Of a stretch of DNA of 64,000 nucleotides, positions 28,700-37,686 are shown piece after piece. This DNA is from Bacillota bacterium (lineage in GTDB: Bacteria > Bacillota > Bacilli > Alicyclobacillales > SLC66). The stretch is taken from NCBI GenBank assembly GCA_021828865.1, contig JAJZCW010000009.1, forward strand, positions 1-64,000, given 5' to 3'. The notes beneath the pieces are model-generated. The model saw nothing but the letters and a program-made list of their open reading frames with translations, searched no databases and had not been told where the DNA came from. Numbering within the stretch: the first letter of the stretch is position 1; each line of letters opens with the position of its first letter. Both the position numbers and the translations under genes were made by a program.

Positions 28700-30313
28700 T
28701 CATTCACCTACTTTACTTTCTTTCTCGTGGAGTACTTGTTCTGCTTTTTCCAAAAGTGACTTCGGCACTCCCAACCACTTTGCGATCCTTAACCCTTGCC
28801 TCGGCACTTCTCCGTTCTCCATTTCGATTATGCGATAATCCATCGCTGCATTCAGACGGGCAATCGCCGACTCGCGAGGCAGGGCATCCTCTGCATACGC
28901 CAATGCGCCCTCCCGCAACCCTGCCACTCGGAGGTACTGAACCCCCTTTTTCACAGGCAAACTGAAGTGGGTAGCTAGCACGAACTGGCCTGAATTTTTT
29001 TCCAACAATTCTTCCAATAAGGCGACCATGAGCGCTTCCCCTTCTGCCGGATTGGTGTGGCGTCCGATCTCATCAAAACAAAGGAAGCCATTGGTGATCC
29101 CGAGTGCCTCTGTGACCATCACCATTTCCGCCCCAAAGGACGAGAGACCGCTTGTCATCGACTGGGCATCTCCCCCCACATAGCGAATCGCTTCAAATAG
29201 TGGCGCAATGTAGGCCTTCGCGGGTATCGGGTACCCCATCTGATGACAGGCTTGGAGCAACAACCACGTCTTTTGGGCGGCTGATTTGCCTCCCATGTTA
29301 GGCCCGGTGAGGATTGCCACTTTTTCGTGAAACTCTATGCTCACTGGAACCCAATCTGGGCTGTCAGGCTGCCGTCCCGCATGGATGTGAACCGTTGCAT
29401 CGAGCCTGGAAAACACATAGCCTTTCGCCGTTGCCAATTCCACCCTTGCCACGAGTTCATCGAGCTGCCCCACGCAGTCCATGGCTTTTTCCAGTGGTTC
29501 TGCATATGGGCGCAAGCGGGCCGACAATTCTCGCAACAGCCGCACTTCTTCCTGCTGCAGTTTTTCTGCGTGAACTTCCTCTAGGCGTATAAAGGCACGA
29601 ACCTCGTCTGTCCACTGCGGATCAAACACCACATCAAAAGGCGTTTGCAGTCGGATGCGAAGCCGATCATCGCGCTTGGCGCGTTCGATTTTTTCCGCAT
29701 CTTCTTGTGCCATCAGGATGGTTTGGTCACGCCGGAGTGGCACATCGTAATCCTTCACCAATCTTTTAAGGTATTCGCGCTCTGCGGCCATGCGATTTGC
29801 CCGCGCCTGCAAAAAAGCACTTAGCGCCTGATCATATCCTGAATCCTCCAGATCTTTCAGGCTAAAATCACGCGTTGGCAGTGCCGCATTACTTGACAGA
29901 TGACGAGCGATATCAGCGATACCCATGACTTCCCACCAGGGAAATACAATCTCATCCTTTGCCAGTCCCTCGTCGAGCGCCAGCACCTGCACCACAAACT
30001 GCTTTAACGCGGCCACCAGCTCGACCTGCAATGCTGCGCCGTGAACGAGTATCGCAGGTATGCTTCGCACATCAGGCAATCCGCGAAGTGCTGTGGGCCA
30101 TTTGAGACTGAAAACTTGCCCGCGTGACTCGTCCACTCCGCGAAAAAGCCGCATGACATCCTCATGGTCGGCTTGCCAGGCGGCCTCTTCCCCCGCACAA
30201 AAAGGCATGCGCGCCTGCTTGTGTCGCTGACCGTACAGGCTGTGCGGTTGAAGCGCGTTTTGTATTTTAGAAAAACCAATTTGGGATGCGGTCCACTCAT
30301 CCATCCACGGCAT
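28700..30313 (-). CDS. kamC: MutS-like ATPase of the lysine aminomutase operon (KamC)
   Basis: 537 residues. A MutS-type ABC ATPase domain is at the C-terminus: Walker A ILTGPNMGGKSAAQKTW, SSFGAEMVMV, Walker B GFLCFDEIGRHTNPAEGEAL, FVLATHFSLP. The mismatch-recognition domains of true MutS are absent; the front half is a helical lever-like region. Such a MutS homologue always sits next to kamB in kam operons. Together they are thought to reactivate the aminomutase by exchanging damaged cobalamin; this is family knowledge plus context, not shown by the sequence. It lies 10 bases after kamB and 1 base before kamD. Confidence 0.88.
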   Translation of the reverse strand: MPWMDEWTASQIGFSKIQNALQPHSLYGQRHKQARMPFCAGEEAAWQADHEDVMRLFRGVDESRGQVFSLKWPTALRGLPDVRSIPAILVHGAALQVELVAALKQFVVQVLALDEGLAKDEIVFPWWEVMGIADIARHLSSNAALPTRDFSLKDLEDSGYDQALSAFLQARANRMAAEREYLKRLVKDYDVPLRRDQTILMAQEDAEKIERAKRDDRLRIRLQTPFDVVFDPQWTDEVRAFIRLEEVHAEKLQQEEVRLLRELSARLRPYAEPLEKAMDCVGQLDELVARVELATAKGYVFSRLDATVHIHAGRQPDSPDWVPVSIEFHEKVAILTGPNMGGKSAAQKTWLLLQACHQMGYPIPAKAYIAPLFEAIRYVGGDAQSMTSGLSSFGAEMVMVTEALGITNGFLCFDEIGRHTNPAEGEALMVALLEELLEKNSGQFVLATHFSLPVKKGVQYLRVAGLREGALAYAEDALPRESAIARLNAAMDYRIIEMENGEVPRQGLRIAKWLGVPKSLLEKAEQVLHEKESKVGE

Positions 30314-30323
30314 CCGAAATCAC

Positions 30324-31295
30324 CTAATCCATCACGTCCCATACGGGAACCGCTATTTTGGCCTTCATTTTCGCGAGCAGTTGATGACGATCCAGTGGCT
30401 CTCCAAATGGAGACGAAGGGTTAATGGCAACCCCGATGAGCGGCGCACGATCTAACACCTGCAAATGGTGACCCGCGCGAAGAAACACTCGCCATGTTTC
30501 CCGAGAGACAAAAAGGCAGGTGGGATCGCGTCCGATTAGCCAAACCGGGGCGCTACTTCCCATCCATCGCAGCACTGTTTCATCAGTAACGGCGCCATGG
30601 CAATAAACGATACGTTCCGGTGCCCCATCCGTTTCTGCCGAAATTTCAGCACCATTCGTCACATCGCCAGTTGGCTGCCAGTGCTTCCTTACCCACGCCG
30701 TCACCTCTGCGTCTGCGACAGCCACGGTCAATTTTTGCACCGCATCCAAGGTTTCGCGTACCACTTGATCCACATTGCCAACGGCGGCGCCAGAGGCGAG
30801 GATCACGCCGTCTGCCACTTCTGGCGAAACGGCGATCATCCTGGACAGGGCACCATCAAAGAGTACGTAATCTGCTCCAAGCTCGTGAAAGCTTTTACGC
30901 AGTGACAATAGATGCGCAAGTTGGCGAACGCCCACGAGTTCAATAGGCCCCTCTTCTTGCGTCTGCCCAATCCAAACTTCACCAAGTGGCGAAGAAATCC
31001 CTGCTGGCTCTAACCACCTCACAGGAGCGTGGTTGTGTCCGTGACTCTTGATTGCCGTAGCAAAAAGTGTCCCTTCAGGAACCCATATCGCCGGTTTGGG
31101 GATGCCGGAAAGACTGTCTACACGCTCCCCATCAAGCCCTATACTCGCCACGCCAAGGCATCTTCGTTCTTCTTTCGCATCTGCGATCAACCGGCCCAAG
31201 ACGGTGGTTTTGCCCGCGTGCTTACTAATGCCAACGATCGATACATCACAAGCGCCATGAATGTCGATTTGCTCCCATAATGGAGAACGATTCAT
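30324..31295 (-). CDS. kamB: P-loop protein KamB-like of the lysine aminomutase operon
   Basis: 323 residues. A P-loop opens the protein (VSIVGISKHAGKTTVLGRL), followed by LGVASIGLDGERVD, a Walker B-like DYVLFDGALSRM and ADGVILASGAAVGN. The C-terminal part (APLIGVAINPSSPFG, LLAKMKAKIAVPVWDVMD) has no recognised motif. Position between kamA and the MutS-like gene is that of kamB in clostridial clusters. A role with KamC in maintaining the B12 aminomutase is the usual proposal. The ATG at 31295 has GGGAG rather far upstream, so the start could be a few codons off. Confidence 0.83.
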   Translation of the reverse strand: MNRSPLWEQIDIHGACDVSIVGISKHAGKTTVLGRLIADAKEERRCLGVASIGLDGERVDSLSGIPKPAIWVPEGTLFATAIKSHGHNHAPVRWLEPAGISSPLGEVWIGQTQEEGPIELVGVRQLAHLLSLRKSFHELGADYVLFDGALSRMIAVSPEVADGVILASGAAVGNVDQVVRETLDAVQKLTVAVADAEVTAWVRKHWQPTGDVTNGAEISAETDGAPERIVYCHGAVTDETVLRWMGSSAPVWLIGRDPTCLFVSRETWRVFLRAGHHLQVLDRAPLIGVAINPSSPFGEPLDRHQLLAKMKAKIAVPVWDVMD

Positions 31296-31325
31296 CTCAA
31301 TTCAATGCTCCCACCATAGGTACCA

Positions 31326-32624
31326 TTATTCCGGTCGATGATGCCCCGATACGCGATGAAGGCCTTTTGGTTCCAAACTCACCGCCTGATCGTTCAACAA
31401 TTTAGCGACACCAATCGTCTCTTCAGAATGGTCGTGCTTGCAGGTTGGCGGACACCCTTCCTCTGCATAGGTCGGTTCGTGATACACAGAAATAACGCCT
31501 TCAAAGTTACGCAGAATGACTTTGCCATGCCCTTGCGAAATGAGATATTGCGGCATCACCGGAATTTTTCCGCCGCCACCAGGTGCATCGACTACATAGG
31601 TGGGAATTGCATAACCGGACGTATGACCGCGCAGTTGCTCCATGATCTCAATGCCTTTGGAAACGGTCGTACGGAAGTGCTCAATCCCTTGGGATAAATC
31701 ACATTGGTATATATAATAAGGTCTGACGCGAGTCTTGACGAGTTCGTGTAACAGGTCTTTCATGACGTGCACACAGTCATTGATCCCCCGCAATAGTACA
31801 GTCTGATTGCCAAGCGGAACGCCAGCGTCCACCAGCTTCTCACACGCCACCTTTGCTTCCGGCGTCAGTTCATTCGGATGGTTAAAGTGCGTATTGATCC
31901 ATATGGGATGGTATTTTTTGAAAATATTCACCAAGTCATCCGTAATGCGTTGCGGAAATACCACGGGAGCGCGTGTGCCGATGCGGATGATTTCCACATG
32001 CGGAATGGCGCGCAAACTAGAAATTATATATTCGAGTATATGATCATTAACGAGCAGTCCATCACCACCTGAAAGGAGCACGTCACGCACCTGCGGTGTA
32101 CGACGGATGTAATCAATCGCCGCATCAAGTTGCGGTTTTGGCACCGCATGACCCACCTGCCCGGAAAAACGGCGGCGAGTGCAATGCCTGCAGTACATCG
32201 AGCACTGGTTAGTGATCAAAAATAGTACGCGATCTGGATACCGATGAGTGAGTCCTGGAACTGGCGAATCCTCGTCCTCAGACAGCGGATCTTCCATGTC
32301 CCACGGGGTTCTCGTCATTTCATTAGAAACGGGAACCGCTTGCATGCGAATCGGACAAGTGTCGTCATCCGGATCCATTTGCATCGCATAATAGGGCGTA
32401 ATCCGAAGCGGAATCGACTCTTTAACCCGACGAATGCCTTCGGTCTCCTTTTCTGTCAAATGAACCACTTGCCCCAAATCATCGAGCGTATTGACAGTGT
32501 GGGTGAGTTGCCACTTCCAATCGTTCCACTGTTCGTCGGTCACGTCTTTCCATAACGGAATTTCGCGATAATGACGGTGTTTCGCCCCGTATCCGACTGC
32601 GATATTTTTTTCCACAATACTCAT
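31326..32624 (-). CDS. kamA: lysine 2,3-aminomutase
   Basis: 432 residues, radical SAM and PLP enzyme that turns L-lysine into L-beta-lysine. The cluster ligands are Cys141, Cys145 and Cys148 (CSMYCRHCTRRRF). RDVLLSGGDGLLVND, EIIRIGTRAPVVFPQRI, IWINTHFNHPNELTPEA and the PLP region YVVDAPGGGGKIPVMPQY are all typical. A zinc-type cysteine pair is seen near the C-terminus (EEGCPPTCKHDHSEE). The ATG at 32624 follows GAGGAGGAG. Second gene of the operon, 24 bases after kdd. Confidence 0.96.
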   Translation of the reverse strand: MSIVEKNIAVGYGAKHRHYREIPLWKDVTDEQWNDWKWQLTHTVNTLDDLGQVVHLTEKETEGIRRVKESIPLRITPYYAMQMDPDDDTCPIRMQAVPVSNEMTRTPWDMEDPLSEDEDSPVPGLTHRYPDRVLFLITNQCSMYCRHCTRRRFSGQVGHAVPKPQLDAAIDYIRRTPQVRDVLLSGGDGLLVNDHILEYIISSLRAIPHVEIIRIGTRAPVVFPQRITDDLVNIFKKYHPIWINTHFNHPNELTPEAKVACEKLVDAGVPLGNQTVLLRGINDCVHVMKDLLHELVKTRVRPYYIYQCDLSQGIEHFRTTVSKGIEIMEQLRGHTSGYAIPTYVVDAPGGGGKIPVMPQYLISQGHGKVILRNFEGVISVYHEPTYAEEGCPPTCKHDHSEETIGVAKLLNDQAVSLEPKGLHRVSGHHRPE

Positions 32625-32648
32625 GCTGGGCTCCTCCTCGTTTACCTG

Positions 32649-33674
32649 TTATTTGTTTTGGAAAAGCGTCAATAAGGCCTGCTCGCTTCTCACCAGATCA
32701 AGTGCTAATTCTGCGTGTCCATGGGCGTAACCGTTTCCAATCATCATGTCCACGTCCTTACCCACTCCTTCAGCACCGAGCGCCGCCGTGGTGAAGCTGG
32801 TTGCCATGCTGAAGAAATACACGAGTCCTCTATCTTTGGTAATCATGATAGATGCAAGTTCCGTGCCAGCGACACTCACACAGTTGATCGTTAGATCGGC
32901 GAGTGGCAAACCCACCTGTTGTTCAAATAATGTCAGCGTTTTCACAGGATTGCGAGCATCTGCCACAATCACCTCATCCGCATAGCCCATCGCACGAATT
33001 TCCGCTGCCGAACTTTCGGCATATTCAAGGGCAATTAACCGCCCGCTATTGCCGAGATTTCGGCGGGCCTGTGCGAGCACCAACGTGCCAGCCTTTCCGC
33101 CTGCTCCAAGAACCGCAACTGTCTGCCCGGGTTTGACAAGTCGAGCTGTTTGGGCAGGAGCACCGCACACGTCACAAACGGCCAGCGTCACAAGATCCGG
33201 GAGATCTTCCGGCATTTTGACGTATAATCCACTGTCAAATAAAATGGCTTGTCCCTCAATCTCCACCTGCGCCGTAGCAAGATCCACTTTTTTTACACGA
33301 TTTATCAATAGAGGTGTCAAAGAAAGCGAGACCAGTGTCGCAATTCGATCTCCTACATGAAGATCCCTTTGTTTCGACGAATGACTGCCTATTTCAGCCA
33401 CCCGCCCGATCAGCATTCCACCCGACCCAGTCACCGGGTTATGATGCTTGCCACGCTCCGTGACAATTTCCTGCATCTTTCCAGCCACTTTGGCTTCGTC
33501 TGCCCCGACTTCTTCTTTGATCTGTGCAAAACTTGCGGCATCGATATTGAGCACATCCACATCGATGAGTATTTCATCATCCCCGCACACCATCGTGTGA
33601 TCGATTTTCCACGCCGGTTGCGGCATACTTCCTTGCGGTTCAATGACCCGCCTCAATCCGTACGGATCTGCCAT
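32649..33674 (-). CDS. kdd: L-erythro-3,5-diaminohexanoate dehydrogenase
   Basis: 341 residues from ATG 33674 (AGAGGGGA upstream). An open frame continues further, but the sigma-54 promoter at 33722-33737 lies within it, so the shorter start is right. The Rossmann motif is VAVLGAGGKAGTLVLAQARRN; GLRRVIEPQGSMPQPAW and GSGGMLIGRVAEIGSH are typical of Kdd. It oxidises and deaminates 3,5-diaminohexanoate to 3-keto-5-aminohexanoate, the substrate of Kce (12431-13246). It is the first gene of kdd-kamA-kamB-kamC-kamD-kamE. Confidence 0.93.
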   Translation of the reverse strand: MADPYGLRRVIEPQGSMPQPAWKIDHTMVCGDDEILIDVDVLNIDAASFAQIKEEVGADEAKVAGKMQEIVTERGKHHNPVTGSGGMLIGRVAEIGSHSSKQRDLHVGDRIATLVSLSLTPLLINRVKKVDLATAQVEIEGQAILFDSGLYVKMPEDLPDLVTLAVCDVCGAPAQTARLVKPGQTVAVLGAGGKAGTLVLAQARRNLGNSGRLIALEYAESSAAEIRAMGYADEVIVADARNPVKTLTLFEQQVGLPLADLTINCVSVAGTELASIMITKDRGLVYFFSMATSFTTAALGAEGVGKDVDMMIGNGYAHGHAELALDLVRSEQALLTLFQNK

Positions 33675-33721
33675 TTCCATTCCCCTCTCCGCTGTCAATC
33701 GCTGTGCCTGCTGCTTAATAA

Positions 33722-33737
33722 GCAATTATTGTGCCAA
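33722..33737 (-). promoter_or_regulatory. sigma-54 (SigL) promoter of the kam operon
   Basis: On the minus strand TTGGCACAATAATTGC: the -24 element TTGGCAC and -12 element TTGC with exactly 10 bases between GG and GC, as the sigma-54 consensus requires. Transcription would start near 33711, about 37 bases before kdd. A sigma-54 activator is encoded at 36247-37686. This is a pattern match without experimental proof, but both position and partner agree. Confidence 0.85.
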
Positions 33738-33746
33738 CATACATAA

Positions 33747-33786
33747 CCCCCTCAAGCGAAGTATATTTCCCATCCGCTTAAGGGGG
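33747..33786. repeat. 12-bp-arm palindrome just upstream of the sigma-54 promoter
   Basis: CCCCCTCAAGCG (33747-33758) and CGCTTAAGGGGG (33775-33786) pair over 12 bases (one G-T) across a 16-base centre. No T-run follows on either strand, which argues against a simple terminator. Lying 10 to 50 bases upstream of the -24 box, it is a candidate activator binding site, although the distance is short for a sigma-54 enhancer. It could also end the transcript of the small membrane gene. Confidence 0.65.
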
Positions 33787-33847
33787 TAACTTGTCCATTC
33801 ATAAAATAATTTTTTAAATCAATTCAACTCGTATTAGCAAAGTGAAA

Positions 33848-33937
33848 TTACTTCTTTTTTCTAAAAACAAAATACGCGGCCACTGCGACAACCACAACGG
33901 CAAGAATGACATAACGTATCACATGGTGATGCGGCAT
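33848..33937 (-). CDS. 29-residue single-helix membrane protein
   Basis: A tiny gene with ATG 33937 seven bases behind AAAGGAG and TAA at 33850-33848. The product starts MPHHH, has one hydrophobic helix (VIRYVILAVVVVAVAAYFVF) and ends RKKK, so it should insert with a cytoplasmic basic end. It lies 73 bases behind the chemoreceptor-cytochrome fusion and ahead of the kam promoter. No homologue is recalled. It could be a small partner of the membrane cytochrome receptor; this is inference from position only. Confidence 0.7.
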   Translation of the reverse strand: MPHHHVIRYVILAVVVVAVAAYFVFRKKK

Positions 33938-34010
33938 GCATACACTCCTTTCCACACGATGATTTTTCGTCCTTAACTATACATGAAAAAATATAATTTG
34001 CTATATCAAT

Positions 34011-36161
34011 TTAAGATTGTGTCTGCTTGGATAGCCACATCGCGACTTGCTGAATATCCTTGCTGTTGGTCAAGCCGCCACCTGGGGGCATCACCGATCC
34101 ACCTGTCTTGATTTTACCCTCAATCTGGCTTTCGCTAAGTCTTGTGCCAATACCTAAAAGTTTTGGCCCCACACTGCCCTCGAGGTTTTGACCATGACAA
34201 CCGGAACAGTTCTGCATGAAAATTTGATACCCTGGCATACTCGTATCAAGAATGCCGTGCGATGAAGTGGTGGTTGGTGTCTGCTGCATAGCAGCCGTGC
34301 TAGTATGCGATTTTTTCTGAAAGAAAGTCAATGAATATCCCGTACCACCACCAATAACGAGGACCGCGATAATGCCAATCGCCCACAGCGCCTTTGCCGA
34401 AAGTTTTCTTTCTTCGCTAGTTGCTGCTTCTTCTCGTTCTTCTCCGTGAATGGGAATATACGCTCCCTTCTCCGTCTTGAATTGCGCGACCATTTCACTT
34501 AGCGCCACGGATTGAGAACTGGTCTCCTGTGACGTTGATGCCAAGCTTTCCATCACGTTGCCAATTTCGTCGGTGGTGTTCCTGACCTGATTCGCACTCT
34601 CCGCGGTTTCCTTCACTTTTATCTCCACGCGATGAACCCATTCCATCATTCGTTCCGAATGCTTCACTTCTTCTTCCGCTGCTTGGGCGATTCGGGCGAC
34701 TTCGCTTGTGGTGCTTTCCACCGCACTTAATATTTTCTCCAATGCTTGTCCAGATTCATTAGCCATCGAGACCCCCACTTCCACTGCGCGCATACTTTCT
34801 TGCGATGAAGTGGCACTGGCTTCGGAGATCGATAAAATTTCACTTAAAATTGCACTGACCTGAGAGGATTCCTGCCTAGTTTGTTCAGCCAGTTGACGGA
34901 CCTCTTCGGCAACGACCGCAAAACCGCGTCCAGCGTCCCCGGCCCTCGCTGCCTCAATCGATGCATTTAAGGCAAGCAAATTGGTTTGCTCCGCAATCTC
35001 CTGAATGGTTTGTGCAATGGTCTCCACCTGATTTGAATACTGGCGAAGTTCTGTCATGTTTTTCTCAGTCTCTGCAGACTTCGTGCGAATTTCCTGAATA
35101 CTCTCGATGGTACGCTTCAGCGTAGCCTGGCCAAGTTTTGCTACTTCTTCAGTTTCGAGGGCGTATTTCCGTGCTGATGCCGCCATAGACTGTGCGGAAT
35201 TGATCAATCTCGATAATTCTTCCAGCGCCTGAACAGTTTGTGTGACATCCCGCTCTTCCTCTTTGGTGTTCTCTGCAGTGAGTTGCATCTGCTTGGCAAT
35301 CTCCGCGATAGATGCGGCTGTTTCTTCCAGTGACGATGCATTTTCTTCAGATGCTGCATTCAATTCTTCGGCACTGATGCGAATCCCGTCGATCAGCTTG
35401 CGGAGCTGGTTGACCATTTGGTTGGTTGAGGTCATCGTTTCGCCGATCTCGTCCCTCGCTTTGATTTCCAATTCGTCGACTCCAATATTGCCCGCAGCCA
35501 CTTGCTCTGTCACTGTTTTAAGCGTTCTTAACGACTTAGCAATCATGCCAGAATAAATGTAAGCAATAATTAGTCCCAGCAAAATAACTAAGATGGAAAT
35601 CACCCATTCAATCCAGTTGGTGGCGGCTTCGTAGGAACTGACTGTAGCGCTCATTGCGGTCATGGATTTTTCCTGATTTTTTTGATAAGTAACAAGCGGT
35701 TGTAACATGCTCTGATAAGGAACTTCTGTATATTTTTCCTGGGCCAGCCTGATTTTATTTTTACTAATATATTGAAATGCGCTCGCGTTTCCGTTCAAAT
35801 AACTGGCGAATGCACTGCGAAACTGATTTAAGAGCTTGGCATTAGTCGAATCCGTGGTCAAGTTGTTCAGTTGGATCCACTCGCGATTAATTTTTGCCAC
35901 GTATTGATGATAATCACCTAAAAGGATGGCACGTTGACTGGAAGTAGCCAACAGGTACCAGGCGCCATCATCGTTCATTTGACGCACATCACTGTCCAGC
36001 GTTTCAGCAACGAGTGTCCTTTGATTGCTGACCATCATTTGCTGGTATAATGAACTGATTTGCGAACGGAAATAGCCACTTAACACGCTTGAAACCAGCA
36101 CAAACACCAAGATAGCCGCAAAACTCAACATTAACTTGGCGCGTATAGACATACTCTTCAT
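34011..36161 (-). CDS. methyl-accepting chemotaxis receptor fused to a C-terminal cytochrome c
   Basis: 716 residues in one open frame. Membrane helix 1 (about 8-29) and helix 2 (about 184-206) flank an extracytoplasmic four-helix-bundle sensor; a HAMP domain follows, then the long coiled-coil signalling domain with the conserved hairpin tip ([19 protein letters not shown] and [18 protein letters not shown]). After the signalling part, where receptors normally end, there is a third membrane helix (591-614), a Ser/Thr/Gln linker and a class I cytochrome c domain: heme motif Cys652-Ser-Gly-Cys655-His656 and axial Met691 ([11 protein letters not shown]). The heme domain should lie outside the cell. 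This suggests a receptor that senses or exchanges electrons. Upstream is the sigma-54 activator gene, downstream a mini membrane protein. Confidence 0.93.
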   Translation of the reverse strand: MKSMSIRAKLMLSFAAILVFVLVSSVLSGYFRSQISSLYQQMMVSNQRTLVAETLDSDVRQMNDDGAWYLLATSSQRAILLGDYHQYVAKINREWIQLNNLTTDSTNAKLLNQFRSAFASYLNGNASAFQYISKNKIRLAQEKYTEVPYQSMLQPLVTYQKNQEKSMTAMSATVSSYEAATNWIEWVISILVILLGLIIAYIYSGMIAKSLRTLKTVTEQVAAGNIGVDELEIKARDEIGETMTSTNQMVNQLRKLIDGIRISAEELNAASEENASSLEETAASIAEIAKQMQLTAENTKEEERDVTQTVQALEELSRLINSAQSMAASARKYALETEEVAKLGQATLKRTIESIQEIRTKSAETEKNMTELRQYSNQVETIAQTIQEIAEQTNLLALNASIEAARAGDAGRGFAVVAEEVRQLAEQTRQESSQVSAILSEILSISEASATSSQESMRAVEVGVSMANESGQALEKILSAVESTTSEVARIAQAAEEEVKHSERMMEWVHRVEIKVKETAESANQVRNTTDEIGNVMESLASTSQETSSQSVALSEMVAQFKTEKGAYIPIHGEEREEAATSEERKLSAKALWAIGIIAVLVIGGGTGYSLTFFQKKSHTSTAAMQQTPTTTSSHGILDTSMPGYQIFMQNCSGCHGQNLEGSVGPKLLGIGTRLSESQIEGKIKTGGSVMPPGGGLTNSKDIQQVAMWLSKQTQS

Positions 36162-36246
36162 TTATACATAAGCTCCTTTAACTTTAAGTGCAATACGACC
36201 TAACGTTAAGTATATGGTATATGACTGATTTTTTTCTATCGTGAGT

Positions 36247-37686
36247 TTAATTAATGATTGATGACAATTTATATTTCTTTATCTTAGACTGCAAGGTTTG
36301 TCTTGGAATGCCTAGTAATTTTGCGGCATGTGTCAAATTGCCTTGAGAGGAATCCAGCGCATGCTGAATCCACTCTTTCTCCACTTCCGCTACCACATCC
36401 TGTAAACCGCGTTGATGATCCAAATTATCGACTCTGACTCTCTCTGCACGACACACAACCCCTGCTTCTTTAAGCAAATAGCTTGGCAGATGGTGCGGCT
36501 CAATCCAACCTTCATCAGCCAGATTCATACTTGCCTCCACTGCATGTTTCAATTCACGCACATTACCTTTCCACTCCGCTTCGCGAAATACCTTCTTGGC
36601 CGCAACTGAAAGCCCTTTCACCCGTTTGTGAAATCGCCGGTTAAACTCGTTGATAAACACGGCAGTTAGCAAAAAAAGATCATCCCCACGCTCGACTAAG
36701 AGCGGCAGATGTAACGTGACGACACGCACCCGGTAATACAGATCTGCCCGAAGGGTTCCTGACTGAAGCGCTTCTTCCGGGTCTACATTCATTGCCGCCA
36801 TGATCCTGACGTCGACCGGAGTCAACTTGTTGTCACCAAGCCGTCTAACCTGTTGCTCCTCAATCACGCGAAGCAGTTTCGCCTGTAGATCGAGCGGCAT
36901 GGAATTAAGTTCGTCGAGAAACAGCGTACCACCGCTAGCCAGTTCAAAGAGCCCTGCCCGATTTTCGGCACCAGTAAAACTACCTTTTACCGTACCAAAT
37001 AGGATGCCTTCCAACAAGGTGCCGGGCAGTGCCGCGCAGTTTTGCGCGATAAAAGGAGCCCCCGATCTCGGACTCGCATTGTGGATCCCTTGTACCAACA
37101 GTTCCTTTCCGGACCCTGTTGCACCATACACCAGCACCGGCGACGAAGTGGTAGCAATTTTTTTTGCCTTTTCCACCACTTCCATAACTAAGGGTGAGCC
37201 AGTCGCCACATCAGCAAGCGTCCATGTGGCACCTGTGGACTTGCGTACTCCCTCGCTATTTTTCGCAGGTTTCGGGCCCACCGCCGCCTGCAGATCTACC
37301 ACTTTTTCTGCCAAGTGTTGGACTTCCGTGATGTCGACCGAAATCTCCAGCGCCCCTATTTGCTCGCCACCAGAAAAAACCGGTCTTGTGGCATTGCTGG
37401 TATGAACCACATCGCCGCGAAAATTGCGGTAAGACTGTTGCTCATGAGATATATTCTCCTGATTTTTGAGCACGCGAAGGAGTGAACTGGTTTCTTCCGT
37501 TAAAGAAGGGAAGACATCCAGCACGTGCTTGCCGATCACTTCCACTGGTTCTAGCCCATCAAGTTTTCCCGCCCAGCGATTGTAAAAAATCGTTCTACCT
37601 CTCATATCCACGGCGTGTACGCCAAGTTCCAGCGACTCAAGCAACGTCTCCAACCATGCGCCGTAATCCAGCCTATTTTTCATCAA
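36247..37686 (-). CDS. PAS-domain sigma-54-dependent activator, RocR-like
   Basis: 479 residues. A PAS domain (about 12-125: LELGVHAVDMRGRTIFYNRW, EVIGKHVLDVFP) is followed by an AAA+ domain with Walker A GATGSGKE (188-195), the sigma-54 contact loop GSFTGA (235-240; Ser for the usual Ala), Walker B GTLFLDELNSM and arginine finger region LRADLYYRV, and a Fis-type helix-turn-helix (LTHAAKLLGIPRQTLQSKIKKY). This is the architecture of RocR, which controls arginine catabolism. The sigma-54 promoter before kdd (33722-33737) is the obvious target, with lysine or a pathway intermediate as the likely PAS ligand. Its 5' end overlaps the HD gene by 14 bases. Confidence 0.93.
   Translation of the reverse strand: MMKNRLDYGAWLETLLESLELGVHAVDMRGRTIFYNRWAGKLDGLEPVEVIGKHVLDVFPSLTEETSSLLRVLKNQENISHEQQSYRNFRGDVVHTSNATRPVFSGGEQIGALEISVDITEVQHLAEKVVDLQAAVGPKPAKNSEGVRKSTGATWTLADVATGSPLVMEVVEKAKKIATTSSPVLVYGATGSGKELLVQGIHNASPRSGAPFIAQNCAALPGTLLEGILFGTVKGSFTGAENRAGLFELASGGTLFLDELNSMPLDLQAKLLRVIEEQQVRRLGDNKLTPVDVRIMAAMNVDPEEALQSGTLRADLYYRVRVVTLHLPLLVERGDDLFLLTAVFINEFNRRFHKRVKGLSVAAKKVFREAEWKGNVRELKHAVEASMNLADEGWIEPHHLPSYLLKEAGVVCRAERVRVDNLDHQRGLQDVVAEVEKEWIQHALDSSQGNLTHAAKLLGIPRQTLQSKIKKYKLSSIIN

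Noticed and set aside
33675-33725. Longer N-terminus of kdd
   Set aside because: The sigma-54 -12 element falls inside it and the ribosome site AGAGGGGA points to ATG 33674.
33675-33850. Lysine or cobalamin riboswitch before the kam operon
   Set aside because: The expected 5' leader is under 40 bases and no multi-helix junction or B12-box-like sequence is seen.
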